A DNA stretch of 64,000 bases, taken from Arthrobacter sp. 18067. GTDB lineage: Bacteria; Actinomycetota; Actinomycetes; Actinomycetales; Micrococcaceae. Location: contig NZ_CACSJJ010000017.1 in the NCBI RefSeq assembly GCF_902706295.1, positions 1-64,000 of the forward strand, given 5' to 3'. The translations under genes were made by a program, and so were the position numbers. Under the pieces are notes generated by a model, which was not told the DNA's origin, did no database searches, and saw only the letters and a list, made by a program, of their open reading frames with translations. Of the stretch, positions 8,719-17,232 are shown one piece after another (position 1 is the stretch's first letter; each line of letters opens with the position of its first letter).

Positions 8719-9735
8719 ATGACCACTCTTAACCCCGCAGCCTACGCACCTTACGACGACCCAGAGCACTACATCCTGTCCTGGACAGACAGGATCTGGG
8801 AACCACGCGGCATGGGCCAAATCCGCGACCACTACATGCCGGACATCCGCGTACACGGCGCCTACGGAACCATCACCGGCAACGAAGAGATCATCAAAGC
8901 CTGCGTCCAAAAGAACGCAGCCTACCCGCACCGACTCTTCACCGGAGAGGACGTCCTGTGGGAAGCCCGCACGGAAAACAGTTGGCTCAGCTCACACCGC
9001 ATCATCAACAGCGGACGCCAGGAAGGCTTCTGGCAATACGGGCCCCCGACCTTCAAAAAGTCCGTGTCACGCAACATCGCCGTGTGCCTGGTCCGTGACG
9101 CATTCATCGCAGAAGAATGGGTCGTACGGGACGAATGGGCCGTCGTCGAACAATCCGGACACGACGTCCACGCCGTAGCGCGCCAAATCGCCTCATCCCC
9201 CAGCCTCGGACTCCTCGGCGAAAAGAAGGGTCCCCTCCTCGGCCCCGTACCCGCGAACCCGCTGCTCGAAGGAGTATCCGGGAAACGGCCCGACCACGGA
9301 CGAACAGAAGACAAGAAAACAGTCCAAATGATTGAGGAAGTCTGGAACCAGCACCTCGGCAACCTCGCCCCCGACTACCTGCACCGCGACATCGTCATCC
9401 ACACCACCCGCCACCGCACAGAAGCAAGAATCGACGGATACAAAGACGAACTGGACCACCTCTTCGCCCCATTCCCCGATGCACGAGTAGACATCTACGA
9501 CGTCGCCTTCAACGAAGACCCCTTCCACGGAACCCGCGTCTCCATAGTCTGGGTGCTCAACGGAACCTACTCCGGCATCCCCCTCTACGGACCCGTCACG
9601 AACACACCCGTCGAGATCTTCGGCGTATCCCACTTCAAATTCCGCGGCGACAAAATCTACCGCGAATGGCGCATCTACGACGAAATGGCACTCCTTGCCC
9701 AAATCAAACAAGCCCAAGGCGACATCGGCAACTAA
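8719..9735 (+). CDS. Tandem NTF2/SnoaL-like domain protein
   Basis: A 338-residue protein with two NTF2-like halves. The first (about 15-150) includes IWEPRGMGQIRDHYMPDIRVHGAYG and FIAEEWVVRDEWAVV. The second (about 200-330) includes VWNQHLGNLAPDYLHRDIVIHTT and KIYREWRIYDEMALLAQ. A linker of about 45 residues joins them. NTF2-like folds act as dehydratases, cyclases or isomerases, or as non-catalytic ligand binders. AAGGA precedes the start. It follows the regulator by 114 nt on the same strand and is probably part of the same catabolic locus. The fused pair is unusual; the reaction is unknown. Confidence 0.72.
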   Translation: MTTLNPAAYAPYDDPEHYILSWTDRIWEPRGMGQIRDHYMPDIRVHGAYGTITGNEEIIKACVQKNAAYPHRLFTGEDVLWEARTENSWLSSHRIINSGRQEGFWQYGPPTFKKSVSRNIAVCLVRDAFIAEEWVVRDEWAVVEQSGHDVHAVARQIASSPSLGLLGEKKGPLLGPVPANPLLEGVSGKRPDHGRTEDKKTVQMIEEVWNQHLGNLAPDYLHRDIVIHTTRHRTEARIDGYKDELDHLFAPFPDARVDIYDVAFNEDPFHGTRVSIVWVLNGTYSGIPLYGPVTNTPVEIFGVSHFKFRGDKIYREWRIYDEMALLAQIKQAQGDIGN

Positions 9736-9914
9736 GGTCAGGGACGAATTATCAATGGTAAGAACGGGGCTTGGGCATAGAGCCATAGAAGCGAGGTTGC
9801 AATTGACCCTCACCGTTTCTTTCCAACCGGCTTCTTTTCTGCAGCCATCCCGACGCTGGGCTCAACCCCTTGCGTCCACGACCTGACGTTGGGAATGAGT
9901 TCAAGCTCAACCGC

Positions 9915-9948
9915 GAAGCCCTCCAGCCGTAAAGGGTTGGAGGGCTTC
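9915..9948 (+). terminator. Hairpin at the end of the catabolic locus
   Basis: Perfect 11-nt arms GAAGCCCTCCA (9915-9925) and TGGAGGGCTTC (9938-9948) enclose a 12-nt loop, 180 nt after the double-NTF2 gene. The T-tract is poor, so termination is likely but not certain. Confidence 0.55.
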
Positions 9949-10098
9949 TCCGTGGGTCAAAGAATGCCGAAGTGGCTCGGCAGTTGGAGCGCTTACGAAT
10001 CGCCGTCATGTCGCTAGGACGGCTCACATGCGATGAGTCAGCGTAGTCCGGAGAAGGCCATCTGATATGCCGCTGCCAACCGCATGAAGGAGATTTAA

Positions 10099-10117
10099 GT
10101 GTGGACAATGTCCACAG
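10099..10117. repeat. Palindrome, repeat A outer site
   Basis: TGTGGACA (10100-10107), a central A, then TGTCCACA (10109-10116): a perfect 17-bp palindrome whose 19-mer form has one terminal mismatch (G...G). It belongs to the five-member family GTGTGGACAWTGTCCACAC and lies 346 nt before the tRNA tail. It could bind a dimeric protein. Confidence 0.7.
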
Positions 10118-10436
10118 CCCCTTTGGCCGGACAAAGCATCCGCCCGGGAAGTCTCTTAAGCCGGGAACGAGCCAGACCCAGGAACTTTGACGCAAAATAA
10201 CGAAGTCATGTCGCGCTCAGTCCCCCTACCCATGAAGAGGTGTAGGCCAACCACGACCTACCCGACGAACCAAGAGAGGAACACATAACCCCAGTTCAAA
10301 GCCAGCGGAGGGCCCACCAGCCACGACCCTGAACCTGCTCCCCCACAACGAAACAGGCGACCCGCGGCGCCAGGCACACCCCGCGGCCAGAGTCAGAGGG
10401 ACCCGACCACCCAGAATGTACACACGTTAAAGCAAA

Positions 10437-10456
10437 AACCCCTCTGACGAGGGGGT
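10437..10456 (-). terminator. Orphan tRNA-Leu terminator, copy A
   Basis: CCCCTC-TGAC-GAGGGG with an A-rich flank on the left, giving TTTTT after the hairpin on the minus strand. It is the same element that follows the intact tRNA-Leu at 44.34 kb, but here no tRNA precedes it, only its 20-nt tail. Confidence 0.75.
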
Positions 10457-10463
10457 ATGCCGT

Positions 10464-10483
10464 GCCCGAGGTGGGACTCGAAC
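10464..10483 (-). other. Orphan tRNA-Leu 3' tail, att core A
   Basis: GCCCGAGGTGGGACTCGAAC is identical to the first 20 nt of the minus-strand tRNA-Leu gene at 44364 (acceptor 3' strand to T loop). The match ends in the T loop, a typical tyrosine-integrase crossover region. The remainder of the tRNA is absent, so this is an attachment-site remnant and not a tRNA gene. Confidence 0.75.
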
Positions 10484-10575
10484 GTGATTCCGAGCCCTGG
10501 TAGCACTGGGAAGTGGCGGAAACATGCGGAATCCGGCCCGAACCGACCCCTATACGGCCCAGTCCGACGCCTAAT

Positions 10576-10594
10576 GTGTGCACATTGTGCACAC
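10576..10594. repeat. Palindrome, island 2 left-end site
   Basis: GTGTGCACA (10576-10584), T, TGTGCACAC (10586-10594): a perfect 19-bp palindrome. It is a compensated variant of the family: G-to-C and C-to-G changes in both arms keep symmetry. It starts 93 nt after the tRNA tail, exactly as in copy B. Confidence 0.75.
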
Positions 10595-11080
10595 CCCCAA
10601 ATTTGCCCTTCCGCGCGGTACAACCGAGAAGCGCGTCTCCATCGTGGGAACGCGGCTCGTCTTTTCGCTGAGACTCCGGGCTGGTTCCTCTGGTCGTCTG
10701 GTGTGGTGACGATGCCTATGACTGCAGTCGATCGCAAAGAACTCCTGGCGGCGACACCTCACCTATCTCGTGAGCACCAGGTCGACCACGCATATGACCG
10801 GCCAATTGACTGGGGCGGCCATGAGGCATGTGACCCCAGGACCACCAACGCGGCGTCCAAAGAATCCACGGCCATCGATTCACTAAGTGCGAGCCAATCA
10901 TCCCCACAGCGTCCGCCAACGAAACATCGCCGGCGGCCGCTGCACCCAGACCTAAACCTCCATCAGTGTTGAACGCATACCTGCCCCGTTAGCAGTTGAG
11001 CGTTTGCCACCGGGTGTGTTCATGTTGTGGTGAGGCTCAGGTGGTCGAGACCGGACGTCGAGCGCTTCTAAACTTGCCTG

Positions 11081-11698
11081 ATGGGCACTACGAAAGATTC
11101 GCCGGCGAGGTCTCCCCGGAGCCGGATTCTCACCTCTGCATCATCCGTGTTTGCAACGCGGGGGTTTAATGGCGGATCACTGACAGATATTGCCGGTGGA
11201 GCCGACATGACGCGGCCCGGCGTGTTGCATCACTACCCCAGCAAGCAGGCGGTACTGCTGGCGCTGCTTGAGGAGCGGGACCAGGGCCTGCAGCTATTAC
11301 TCCCGGACACGGAGCGTTGGACCTTGAGGGAGCTTCTGGCCGGTCTTGATGAGGTTTTTGCAGCGATCCTAAAGGACCGGGAGCTTGTGCAACTGGCGCA
11401 CGTTCTGACCGCGGAAGCCGCATCGGCTGATCATCCCGCCCGCCCCTGGGTGGTCCGCAGGCACACCCTGCTACGGCAGAGCCTGGGCACAGCGATCGAG
11501 AATTCCCTGGAAACTGGTGAGCTTGCGTTCCCCGTTGACCCCACTGCGCTGGCGAGCGCAATACTCGGCGTAATCGAGGGCATCGAGAATCAATGGCTCG
11601 TCTCCCCCGACGGGTTCGATGCACGGGGCGCGCTGAGGGTCTTCTGCGATGTGCTCGCTGCCGGGCTGATACAACCAACCAAAAAAACTACCTACTGA
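11081..11698 (+). CDS. TetR-family transcriptional regulator
   Basis: A 205-residue regulator. Its N-terminal TetR helix-turn-helix (about residues 12-58) reads RILTSASSVFATRGF, then LTDIAGGADMTRPGVLHHYPSK, with the family-typical HHYPSK end of the recognition helix. The C-terminal half is a helical ligand domain. The stop overlaps a 26-bp near-palindrome at 11688-11713, and the same-strand MFS and rhamnosidase genes follow. It is therefore a likely local repressor responding to a rhamnoside or its product, by context. Confidence 0.88.
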   Translation: MGTTKDSPARSPRSRILTSASSVFATRGFNGGSLTDIAGGADMTRPGVLHHYPSKQAVLLALLEERDQGLQLLLPDTERWTLRELLAGLDEVFAAILKDRELVQLAHVLTAEAASADHPARPWVVRRHTLLRQSLGTAIENSLETGELAFPVDPTALASAILGVIEGIENQWLVSPDGFDARGALRVFCDVLAAGLIQPTKKTTY

Positions 11699-11713
11699 CT
11701 AGTTGGTAGGTAG
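11688..11713. promoter_or_regulatory. Near-palindromic operator candidate for the TetR protein
   Basis: CTACCTAC (11688-11695) and GTAGGTAG (11706-11713) are perfect inverted arms around a central ACTAGT palindrome (11698-11703) with the same centre. It overlaps the tetR stop and lies 77 nt before the MFS start, an ideal place for TetR control of the transporter and rhamnosidase. Confidence 0.55.
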
Positions 11714-11789
11714 CTGATTTTCCCCCATGATGGTGCTCAAGGGAATTATGAAACGATTCATTTCCCGCTTTCAATGAGGAGGGCACTTC

Positions 11790-13100
11790 ATGTCACACCC
11801 TGTTTCAAAGCCCGGGATCCGCCCATGGCGGACCGCATTTCTTGCCGGCATGGCGTCCTACCTAGATGCCGGGGCAATCGTAACGACCTCGACTGCGCTT
11901 GTCCTGTACGCCCCCGCGCTGGGACTGAACGAGTGGGATTTCGGCGCCCTGTCGGCGCTGCTGACCCTGTGTTTCGCCACCGGCGCCCTCTTCGGCGGCA
12001 GGCTTGGCGACAAGTTCGGACGGCGCCGCGTGTTTACCTCGACGCTTCTTTTATTTGCGGCCGGAATCGCGGTACTGACCTTCGCCGTCTCCGCCCCCAT
12101 GCTCTATGTTGGTGTCGTCATCGTCGGGTTCGCCATCGGGGCGGACCTGCCCGTGTCGCTTGCGCTGGCCGCAGAGGAAGCGCCCGAAGGCGCCAAGGGA
12201 CGGATGGTCGCTCTCTCCGGAGTGTTGTGGATGGTCGGCATCGGAGTGGTGGTTGTCCTGAGCATCATTGTCGGCGCCTACGGGGAGCTCGGCGCCCGGC
12301 TGCTGTATGCGCAGTTGCTGGTCGTATCCCTGGTTGTCCTTGTCCTTCGCAGCAGGATGAAGGAATCTACGGAATGGACAACGGCGCGCTCTGCGGCCAT
12401 TGCGGCTCCGGCCTCCGAGCGCGTTGACCTGAGCACACTCCGCCGGCTTCTTGCACGGCCGCTGTTTGCGCCGCTCCTCGCCACTGGGCTGTTTTACTCC
12501 GTCTGGAATCTCGGAGCCAATACCATCGGGCAGTTTTCCACGTACCTGTATGTGAACGTGGCCGGCAGTGATGTGCCGACGGCATCGGCGATCGGTCTGC
12601 TCGGCATACCGATTGGCCTCGTCAGTGGGCTTGTCTTCATGCGGATTGTTGACCGGCCTTCCCGTCAGATCTGGTTCGCGGCAGGTGTAGCCTTCTCGTC
12701 CATCGGGTTCGCCGTGCCGCTCGTCCTGGGCGTGTCCGTGCCGACACTGGCCACTATGGGCATCGTGGGTGGTTTCGGGATTGGCCTGGCTGGTGAAACC
12801 ATCTACAAGGTCTGGACACAGGAGTTATTCCCGACCCTTGTCCGTTCGACGGCGCAGGGCGCCACGATCGCGTTCACACGCTACGTAGCGGCGGCATTCG
12901 CCCTCTTCACCCCAATCATCGCGACAACCAACGTCACGGCACTATTCGGCATCCTCATCGCAAGCTCGGTTGTGTCGGGCCTGATCGGGATCTTCTGGAT
13001 ACCCCGGCTGCCCAAAGCAAAGACGCCGGAGACCGGGACCGGCGCATCCCGGGCAGAAGGACTTGTTCCTGCTGCCATCGATCAGGAGAACAACGCATGA
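11790..13100 (+). CDS. MFS transporter
   Basis: A 436-residue MFS protein with about 12 hydrophobic segments. The loop 2-3 signature is FGGRLGDKFGRRRVFTS (about residues 67-83). A mid-protein hydrophilic linker has SRMKESTEWTTARSA, and the C-terminal repeat has ELFPTLVRSTAQG. Sequence character is closest to sugar or aromatic-acid porters. AGGAGGG gives a good ribosome site. It overlaps the GH78 gene by 4 nt (ATGA), so it probably imports rhamnosides or their aglycones for intracellular hydrolysis. Confidence 0.87.
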   Translation: MSHPVSKPGIRPWRTAFLAGMASYLDAGAIVTTSTALVLYAPALGLNEWDFGALSALLTLCFATGALFGGRLGDKFGRRRVFTSTLLLFAAGIAVLTFAVSAPMLYVGVVIVGFAIGADLPVSLALAAEEAPEGAKGRMVALSGVLWMVGIGVVVVLSIIVGAYGELGARLLYAQLLVVSLVVLVLRSRMKESTEWTTARSAAIAAPASERVDLSTLRRLLARPLFAPLLATGLFYSVWNLGANTIGQFSTYLYVNVAGSDVPTASAIGLLGIPIGLVSGLVFMRIVDRPSRQIWFAAGVAFSSIGFAVPLVLGVSVPTLATMGIVGGFGIGLAGETIYKVWTQELFPTLVRSTAQGATIAFTRYVAAAFALFTPIIATTNVTALFGILIASSVVSGLIGIFWIPRLPKAKTPETGTGASRAEGLVPAAIDQENNA

Positions 13101-15629
13101 GCATCACACTGGACCTTCCCACTGCCTCGACCGCCCTGAAATCCTCGGTTAACCGGGCCTGGCAAGGCCACTGGATCGGTGTGGCGCGTCCCCGGGATAC
13201 CGACGGCGTCAACGCGCTGGGGACAACGACGGCGCCGCTCTCCTTCTCACGTACGCTGCTCCGGTCAAGCATCACCGTTGATTCCGTGCCGGACAGTGCC
13301 CCGGCCCGCCTGGCCGCCGACTCCCGCTACGTCCTTTTCGTCAACGGCATCGAGATCGGCCGCGGGCCGGTGCGTTCCCAGCCCCGCCGCATGCGCTACG
13401 ACAGCTATGACCTGGCCCCCTACCTTCGCGAGGGAACCAACGTCATCAGCGCTATTGTCACCTATTACGGTGACGCCAACGCCTTCTGGCAGCCAGCAGC
13501 AGCGACCGGGTGCTTTGGTACCGACGCCGTTTTTGTCTTCGAATCCCAGATCGGAGATGTCCTCCATGTTTCCGATGAGGACTGGCGGGCGCTCCGGCCC
13601 AACGCGTGGGCAGTGTTTCCCCGCAACCACCTTGACGGTGTGCCCGTGGACTGCGTGGACGCCGCCCTTATTCCCGAAGGTTGGCAGCACCCTGGATTCG
13701 ATGACACTGCCTGGCCACAGGCGGAAATCCTCCGCACCGAACACATTGGCGGCTTCGCACGGTCCCAGCCACCCACGGACCCGTACGGCCCCCTGCTTCC
13801 ACGCCCGATCGGGGCCCTTGGGGGCCCGATCATCTCGCCGGTAGCAGTCTCGGAGGTGACCGTCCCGGCCCTGACAGGTTCGCTCCCGGACCGGCCGACC
13901 GCCGTCGTCCTCCAGGCACTGGCCGGCGCCACCCAAGCCGCCCGTCCAGCCCAGTTGCCGCTTGCTGCCCAGCTGGACCGGAGCACGTGGCAACACCTCG
14001 TTCTGGACTTTGGCCGGGTAGTGGCCGGATATCTTCAACTCGACATCACGGCGCCACCCGGTGCCATTCTCGAACTGCACTACCGCGAGTTTCCCCACGA
14101 TCCGACCGTTGACGAGATCGCTACGGCGCCTGGCGGGGGGATGCGGTACATCGCTCGCGGACTTCGCGATTCCTACGAGGCCCTGGAGTTGCACGGACTC
14201 CGCTATGTCCACATCATTGCCCGTTCCGCGCAGGACGCGCAGATCCTGATCAACGCTGTCACACTTCGGGAGTCCACTTATGTTTGGGAAGGGGAATCCG
14301 ACTTCGCGACCGATGATCCCGAGATCGACGCCCTGTACCGCGCAGGCAAACGCACGGTACAACTCAACTCATTCGACGCGTTCACCGACTGCCCAACCCG
14401 CGAACAGCGCTCCTGGGTCGGCGACGGCGTCGTCCACCAAATGGTGCACCTGACCACCAACAGCGACTGGCGCCTCGCCCGCAACTACGTCACGCTGGGC
14501 AACTCCCCACGCCCGGACGGAATTCTCCCGATGAGCGTTGTGGGTGAAATCGAATCCAGCGGCGCGTTCACCATCCCCGACTGGTCGCTGCATTGGCTCC
14601 ACGGCGTCCACAACATGTTCCGGTATACGGCAGATACGGACTTGATCCTGGCCGCCGCTCCCACCATGGAACGGATCCTGCGCTGGTACGCGGAATACAT
14701 CGATGAGCACGGCACCCTCAGCAACGTGGCCGAATGGAATCTGGTCGACTGGTCCAGCGTTTTCAGCACAGGACGCAGCAGCATCCTCACGGCGCTGTGG
14801 GCACGGGGCCTGCGGGAATACGAGGAAATGTGCAGGTTCCTGGGCAACACTGCCTCTGCGGACTGGGCCCACGGGCTCTGGGGAAAACGCCCGGACTGGC
14901 TTCGAGGCGTTTTGGGTGGACGATCGCGGAACCTACGCCGACCACATCCTCGACGGCGTTGTCCAGCCGGCCGCCTCGCAGGCCGCGGGCGCCGCAGCAA
15001 TTGTCTCCGGCCTCGCACCTCAGGAACGGTGGACCCGCGTTATCGACGCCATCACCGACGAGCAGCGGGTTGTTGTCCGTTCTTGGATCGGCGGAGCCGA
15101 CGGTGGGTACGACATCGAGAAGATGCGGGAACAGGCACGCGGCATCCAGCGGATCGACTGGGACCCCATGGAACAGGTGGTACGCGCCGAACCGTTCTTC
15201 AGCTACGTCGTCCATGACGCCATAGCCCAGGCCGGACGCGAAGAGCTGCTCCTCACCGTCATGCGGTCCTGGACACAGTTCCTCCACGACGGGTACGACA
15301 CCTTCGGCGAATGCTGGGGATGGGGAACGCCCGTTCACGGCTGGAGCGCGACACCGACCCGGGACCTGATCCAATACGTCCTCGGAATAACCCCGGCCGC
15401 GCCCGGCTTTGAAATCGCCCGCATCGCCCCGCGACTCGGGTCCTTGAACAGGGTACGGGGCGTGGCACCAACACCTTCCGGACCCATCACAGTCGAAATC
15501 GACGGCGACGAAATCCGTATCGACTCGCCAGTACCCGTAATTCTCGACCTCGAGCCCGACGGCGACGCGTCCCGGCTCTCTGCCGGGAAACATGCCGTTC
15601 CATTCATTCGGCAGTCAACGGCAACCTGA
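13097..15629 (+). pseudogene. GH78 alpha-L-rhamnosidase, interrupted by a +1 frameshift
   Basis: The frame from ATG 13097 encodes an N-terminal beta domain and the start of the GH78 catalytic barrel with the signature DCPTREQRSWVGDG (about residues 430-443, including catalytic acidic residues). After ADWAHGLW at about 14880 the family sequence continues only in the next frame (NARTGFEAFWVDDRG to 15629, including ECWGWGTPVHGWSATPT). Removing one G from the GGGG run at 14880-14883 restores a single protein of about 843 residues. As written, translation ends at 15217 after an unrelated tail. No signal peptide is seen, so cytoplasmic action with the upstream MFS is likely. A sequencing error or a genuine recent mutation fits equally well. 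Confidence 0.8.
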
Positions 15630-15700
15630 AATTCGATGGACTAGCAGGCAGAGGCCTTAGCATTCCACCCGTCGCCCTTCTACAGGGAGGACCCCGGGAC

Positions 15701-15733
15701 GCTGATGGTGCGGCATGAAGCCGCCCCATCAGC
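15701..15733 (+). terminator. Hairpin after the rhamnosidase gene
   Basis: GCTGATGG-T-GCGGC (15701-15714) pairs with GCCGC-C-CCATCAGC (15720-15733) around a 5-nt loop with one internal mismatch. It is a strong stem without an obvious T tract, placed 72 nt after the rhamnosidase stop. Confidence 0.55.
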
Positions 15734-15948
15734 GTTCACGGCTGACGCATTCAGCCACGCCACCGCCGGGCACCAGACTGCAGCCCCCTCCGCAAGCCTG
15801 GACCTCCGGCTCCAGCATTCTCGACCGTGACCAAATTTGGCCGGACTGTTCCGACTGAAGGACTGATCCGTGCTGCCGTGAACGGGCAGAAGGACCCGGC
15901 CCCAAGGGACCAGGTCCTTCCACTAGCGACGGAAATCAGAATAGTCAC
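15734..15948. other. Convergent intergenic region with a second hairpin
   Basis: No gene is visible. AAGGACC...GGTCCTT with inner paired GG/CC and CCC/GGG steps (15890-15919) forms a hairpin just downstream of the leftward permease gene and probably terminates the ABC operon. Confidence 0.45.
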
Positions 15949-16593
15949 CTAGGCATAGCCGCGGGCGAGTCGCTTCTCGACCCCCATCGAAAGCCAGGTG
16001 GCCGGGACAGCGATGGCTACGTACATCAGACCGGTGATGGCATAGACCGCAAGATAGTCGAAAGTGATCGTACTGACTTGGTAGGACTGGCTCATGAGTT
16101 CGTTAACTGAGATCGAATACGCGAGTGACGTTCCTTGGAAGGACTGGATCGCCAACCCCATGAGTCCCGGAATCGCCGAGCGAATACCTTGGGGGAAGAT
16201 GACCCGCCCGAAGGCCGTACGACCATGGAGACCAAGGGCCGCTGCCGCTTCAAGCTGTCCCTTCGGTACAGATTGCAGACCTGCCCGAATCATCTCTGAG
16301 GAGTAGGCGGCCGCTGTAAAAGTCAAGCCGATGGCAGCAGCGAGTACGTTTTCGAACAGGATGCCGATCGCCGGAAATCCGTAGTAGACGATGTAAAGGA
16401 CGACGAGCGCGGGTATGCCGCGGCCAATTTCCACCACCACCAGGGTGGGGAAGCGCACCAATTTGTTCGTCGAGGAGACCCCGAGTGCGAACACTAGACC
16501 GAGCGCATAACCGAGGACCACCGAGATGGCGGTGAGTTGCAGGCTCAGGACCAAGCCATCGCCAAGACGCGGTAGGTAGAGAGACAGATCCAT
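15949..16593 (-). CDS. ABC transporter permease, polar amino acid (HisM/GlnP) family
   Basis: A 214-residue inner-membrane permease with about five hydrophobic segments. It has the family segment EMIRAGLQSVPKGQLEAAAALGLHGRTAFGRVIFPQGIRSAIPGL (about residues 99-145), which includes the EAA loop that contacts the ATPase. The family imports amino acids, opines or similar small polar solutes. Its ATG shares one base with the upstream permease TAA, so the two permeases are translationally coupled and probably form a heterodimer. Confidence 0.88.
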   Translation of the reverse strand: MDLSLYLPRLGDGLVLSLQLTAISVVLGYALGLVFALGVSSTNKLVRFPTLVVVEIGRGIPALVVLYIVYYGFPAIGILFENVLAAAIGLTFTAAAYSSEMIRAGLQSVPKGQLEAAAALGLHGRTAFGRVIFPQGIRSAIPGLMGLAIQSFQGTSLAYSISVNELMSQSYQVSTITFDYLAVYAITGLMYVAIAVPATWLSMGVEKRLARGYA

Positions 16594-17231
16594 TAGGCAT
16601 TCACCATCATTCGGGTTCCCAGACGGCGAGATACGACAGCCAGCGGGACGCTGATCGCAACGTAGACGATCGCCGCGAGGAAGAACGGAACGAGGCCGGC
16701 AGTGGACGGGTTTTGGCGTGCGAACGTCGTGGCCGCGAAGACCATTTCAGCCACACCGATGGTCGATGCAATCGAGGAGTCCTTGATCAGCGCCAGGAGG
16801 AAGGTGGCCATGGACGGCATCGCAGTTCGGAATGCCTGAGGTGCGAGGATCCAGGTGAACGTGACCTTATTCCCAAGGCCCAACGCGCTGGCGGCTTCGG
16901 ACTGACCGCGTGGAACAATCTGGAAGCTTCCCCGATAGATCTCGGCTAGGTAGGCACTTGAAATGACCCCGAGGCCAATCACGGCCGCAGGCAGGGATTC
17001 GAGCCGCATGCCTCCGAACGAAACACCGAAGTAGAGCAGGAACAGCCAGACGATCGTAGGGATGCCCCGGATAATGTCAACGAGCAGGCGGGTGGCTCCG
17101 CGCACAAGGCCAATGCGGGACTGTAGCCCCAGCATCAAGGGGATTCCGCCGATCATGCCGATGCCGAATGCCCCGGCGGTGACGATGAGGGTTAGTGGGA
17201 GTGCCGCGAGGACGGCGATAAATCCTTCCAT
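16593..17231 (-). CDS. ABC transporter permease, polar amino acid family
   Basis: A 212-residue permease with the same fold as its neighbour. EIYRGSFQIVPRGQSEAASALGLGNKVTFTWILAPQAFRTAMPS forms the EAA loop, and multiple membrane segments flank it (LPLTLIVTAGAFGIGMIGGI at the N terminus, VPFFLAAIVYVAISVPLAV near the end). It is located 1 nt after the ATPase stop and shares a base with the next permease, forming one four-gene import operon. Confidence 0.88.
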   Translation of the reverse strand: MEGFIAVLAALPLTLIVTAGAFGIGMIGGIPLMLGLQSRIGLVRGATRLLVDIIRGIPTIVWLFLLYFGVSFGGMRLESLPAAVIGLGVISSAYLAEIYRGSFQIVPRGQSEAASALGLGNKVTFTWILAPQAFRTAMPSMATFLLALIKDSSIASTIGVAEMVFAATTFARQNPSTAGLVPFFLAAIVYVAISVPLAVVSRRLGTRMMVNA

Positions 17232-17232
17232 G

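Larger units (their letters stand above)
10091..10594. repeat. tRNA-Leu-linked repeat module, copy A
   Basis: This is one of three co-oriented copies (the others start at about 34241 and 43991). Shared parts in order: AGATTTAAG; a palindrome; CCTTTGGCC-GACAAAG; a variable segment; a well conserved block of about 190 nt from the ATAACCCCAG region to the GTACACACGTTAAAGC region; a terminator hairpin; and a 20-nt tRNA-Leu tail (10464-10483). Beyond the tail, copies A and B share a second flank (AAACATGCG and neighbours) ending in another palindrome. It looks like the left junction of an integrated island. Confidence 0.8.
9949..11080. other. Non-coding boundary region containing repeat copy A
   Basis: No convincing protein gene is present. 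The region holds the first copy of the tRNA-Leu-linked repeat module (10091-10594). It is followed by about 490 nt with no recognisable gene that leads to the tetR promoter. Frames such as 10457-10972 cross the repeat and tRNA tail and have no ribosome site or domain. Confidence 0.6.

Noticed and set aside
10226..10423. Minus-strand small frames inside repeat copies A and B (MYILGG...)
   Set aside because: Similar in A and B, but differences mostly change amino acids and the frame is broken in copy C, so the conservation is of DNA or RNA, not protein.
10464..10483. A second and third tRNA-Leu gene at 10.46 and 34.6 kb
   Set aside because: Only the 20-nt 3' tail matches; no D arm, anticodon arm or 5' acceptor strand is present.
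14703..15629. A separate gene for the C-terminal half of the rhamnosidase
   Set aside because: No ribosome site at its apparent start and the first third is out of frame with GH78; it is the continuation of the frameshifted gene.
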